Positions 62,543 to 64,000 of a stretch of DNA of 64,000 nt are shown here, piece by piece. Position 1 is the stretch's first letter, and every line of letters starts with the position of its first letter. The stretch is from Pempheris klunzingeri (lineage: Eukaryota > Chordata > Actinopteri > Acropomatiformes > Pempheridae). Below the pieces are notes generated by a model that saw only the letters and a list, made by a program, of their open reading frames with translations, made no database searches and had not been told where the DNA came from. Location: assembly GCF_042242105.1 (NCBI RefSeq), contig NC_092020.1, forward strand, positions 23,695,842 through 23,759,841, read 5' to 3'. The position numbers and the translations under genes are program-made.

Positions 62543-64000
62543 ATTGTGTATTCTCTACACGGTGTTGTGATTGTTTGGTCAATGGCATGCTGTGTGTTCT
62601 CCATCATAGTGGTTTGGAGGCTGAAAATCCCATAATGCAATTTTGGGAATCTAATTTTGCATTTGCTATTGGCAGAAAAGAATTACTTTGAAAGCTGAAC
62701 ACATGAGACACCTGTTAATATACATTTACCCTTGCATTGCAGTTTTATTAAAGCTCCATATGTATGGTACTAATATCAGATGCTCAGCAAAGTTAATATA
62801 TCTCAACATCTGTAACACTATTAACTCTTGTTTAGTAAAGCACAGCTGATTTTTTTTTTTTTTTGAGACACTATCTGACATTGTGTATTGGGATTATTTA
62901 AAGGAGATTAATTGCTTCCTGTAGCAGCTGTTTCTACAGTAACGTATGTCCCAGTCGGTCCCCACTTGTATACAGGCTATGTTGTAATTGGACTTAAAGG
63001 GGCTTTAAGTAATCTATGACATCAATTGGCTGCTACTTTGGAGCAACAGCTCTGAAATAAGCCTCCCTGTAATTGACACAATCAATCAAGACACCAAAAG
63101 GAAACAACTAAAGGGAAATTAGAGGAGAGATCCAGAGAAATGTCTCGATGGGCTGGAAGGTGACGGCTTTTGTGAAAGCTTTGGAGCCTTTTTCATTGCT
63201 GTTAAATCATATGTTGCTGTTGAACAGCTGAAAAAAATCCAACATTTTATCTGCTTCTGACTGCAGGTGAGAGAATCTAGAGCAGATGGAAACATAACAG
63301 ATGCCATTTGGATCAAGACTCTAAGCCCAGATGGTCCCCAATTGTTTTCTAAGATGGTCTGCATGAGGTCTGATCCAGAAGTGGCTTCCTGCCACAATGA
63401 CACAGGCTTCTTGATACTTTGATACGCTCCCAGGTTAAGGAATAGTCATGGTAATGTCACAATCACAGCTAAAAGGTTGACTGTAGTGTCCTTTATTCAC
63501 CCTGGTCAGGTTGACTTTACCCATCAAGGTAACTCCGCTGATTATCAAGTTTGTTCTGGCTCAGTTTGACAGACTGTCCCAAGTGGTGGAGGTGCCTTCC
63601 AGGCCTTCCACTTTTTTTTTTGATTGTCAGTTCCACGATTGTATCAGGAGGATTGAATGTGTGCTGTTAGCGTCCAGCCTTCACTTTATGTCTGTGTGAT
63701 TCAGCCCCGCTCAGGTCCATGGTGGTTGGATTTGGACGACAGCTTTGCGAGGACCTGACAAAAGGACAGTCAGTCACGGTAACGTTATATTACACATTAT
63801 ATTATACACTATACATTTACATTAATTGCTATGTAAGTTTTATATATGTGTATATGGGACTGGTTACTGGCTCTTTGTTAACAGATGGCCAGTCGTAAAA
63901 ACAACCCAGCGTAGCGTGGGTGTTTGAGGAGCAGTGAATGTTGCTGGTGGGTTTATTTTTGCTGGTACTTTCATTCTCCTCTGTTCAGCTGTAACACAAG
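62543..64000. other. Gene-free stretch, right edge
   Basis: No supported gene. A repeat-poor block at about 62990-63300 may be conserved non-coding DNA. The stretch 63490-63780 has an open frame (63511-63699) without a known domain. A T-run lies at 62849-62864. A downstream gene may begin past the edge. Confidence 0.5.

Overview
The window looks like nuclear DNA of a ray-finned (teleost) fish. All recognisable genes are split into short exons with GT-AG introns and poly-A signals. Their products match vertebrate housekeeping proteins closely. The repeats (hAT elements carrying BED-finger exons, an L2/CR1-type LINE tail, a tRNA-derived SINE, GATA and CA microsatellites) are typical of fish genomes. 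The species cannot be named from the sequence alone.

Layout. Positions 1 to about 38,800 hold no protein-coding gene that I can support. This stretch has microsatellites, a few transposon pieces and several low-repeat, homeobox/Oct-motif-rich blocks that look like candidate conserved non-coding elements. The gene-rich right part follows: a broken alcohol dehydrogenase (adh) gene on the minus strand (38,836-42,494), then gar1 (43,152-45,041), adh5 (46,852-50,296) and eif4e (52,430-61,240), all on the plus strand. The last 1.5 kb after the eif4e poly-A signal has no recognised gene.

I rebuilt the exon structures base by base and checked reading phase at every junction. gar1 has 6 coding exons (225 aa, H/ACA snoRNP subunit). 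adh5 has 9 exons (376 aa, class III alcohol dehydrogenase/GSNO reductase). eif4e has 7 exons (216 aa, mRNA cap-binding protein). All three are intact. The minus-strand adh copy keeps eight recognisable exons in the same order and phase as adh5, so it arose by DNA duplication rather than retroposition. It has many independent lesions: all three catalytic zinc ligands are lost, exon 2 is split by an insertion, a C-run causes a frameshift, two splice donors are lost, exon 6 has a 16-nt deletion, exon 7 has a 27-nt deletion and no terminal exon is found.

The genes do not form a pathway. gar1 and eif4e both serve the protein-synthesis machinery, and adh5 is a general detoxification enzyme. gar1 and the adh pseudogene are head to head across about 660 bp that contain a CACGTG E-box. 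The adh5/eif4e neighbourhood matches the vertebrate ADH5-METAP1-EIF4E block, but metap1 is missing between them. Two hAT transposons with BED zinc-finger remains sit in eif4e introns 3 and 4, one with a perfect 8-bp target duplication. A LINE relic and a 155-bp tandem duplication lie directly upstream of the eif4e promoter. I found no evidence of a wholly new biological system; the most notable items are the adh pseudogene and the transposons in eif4e.
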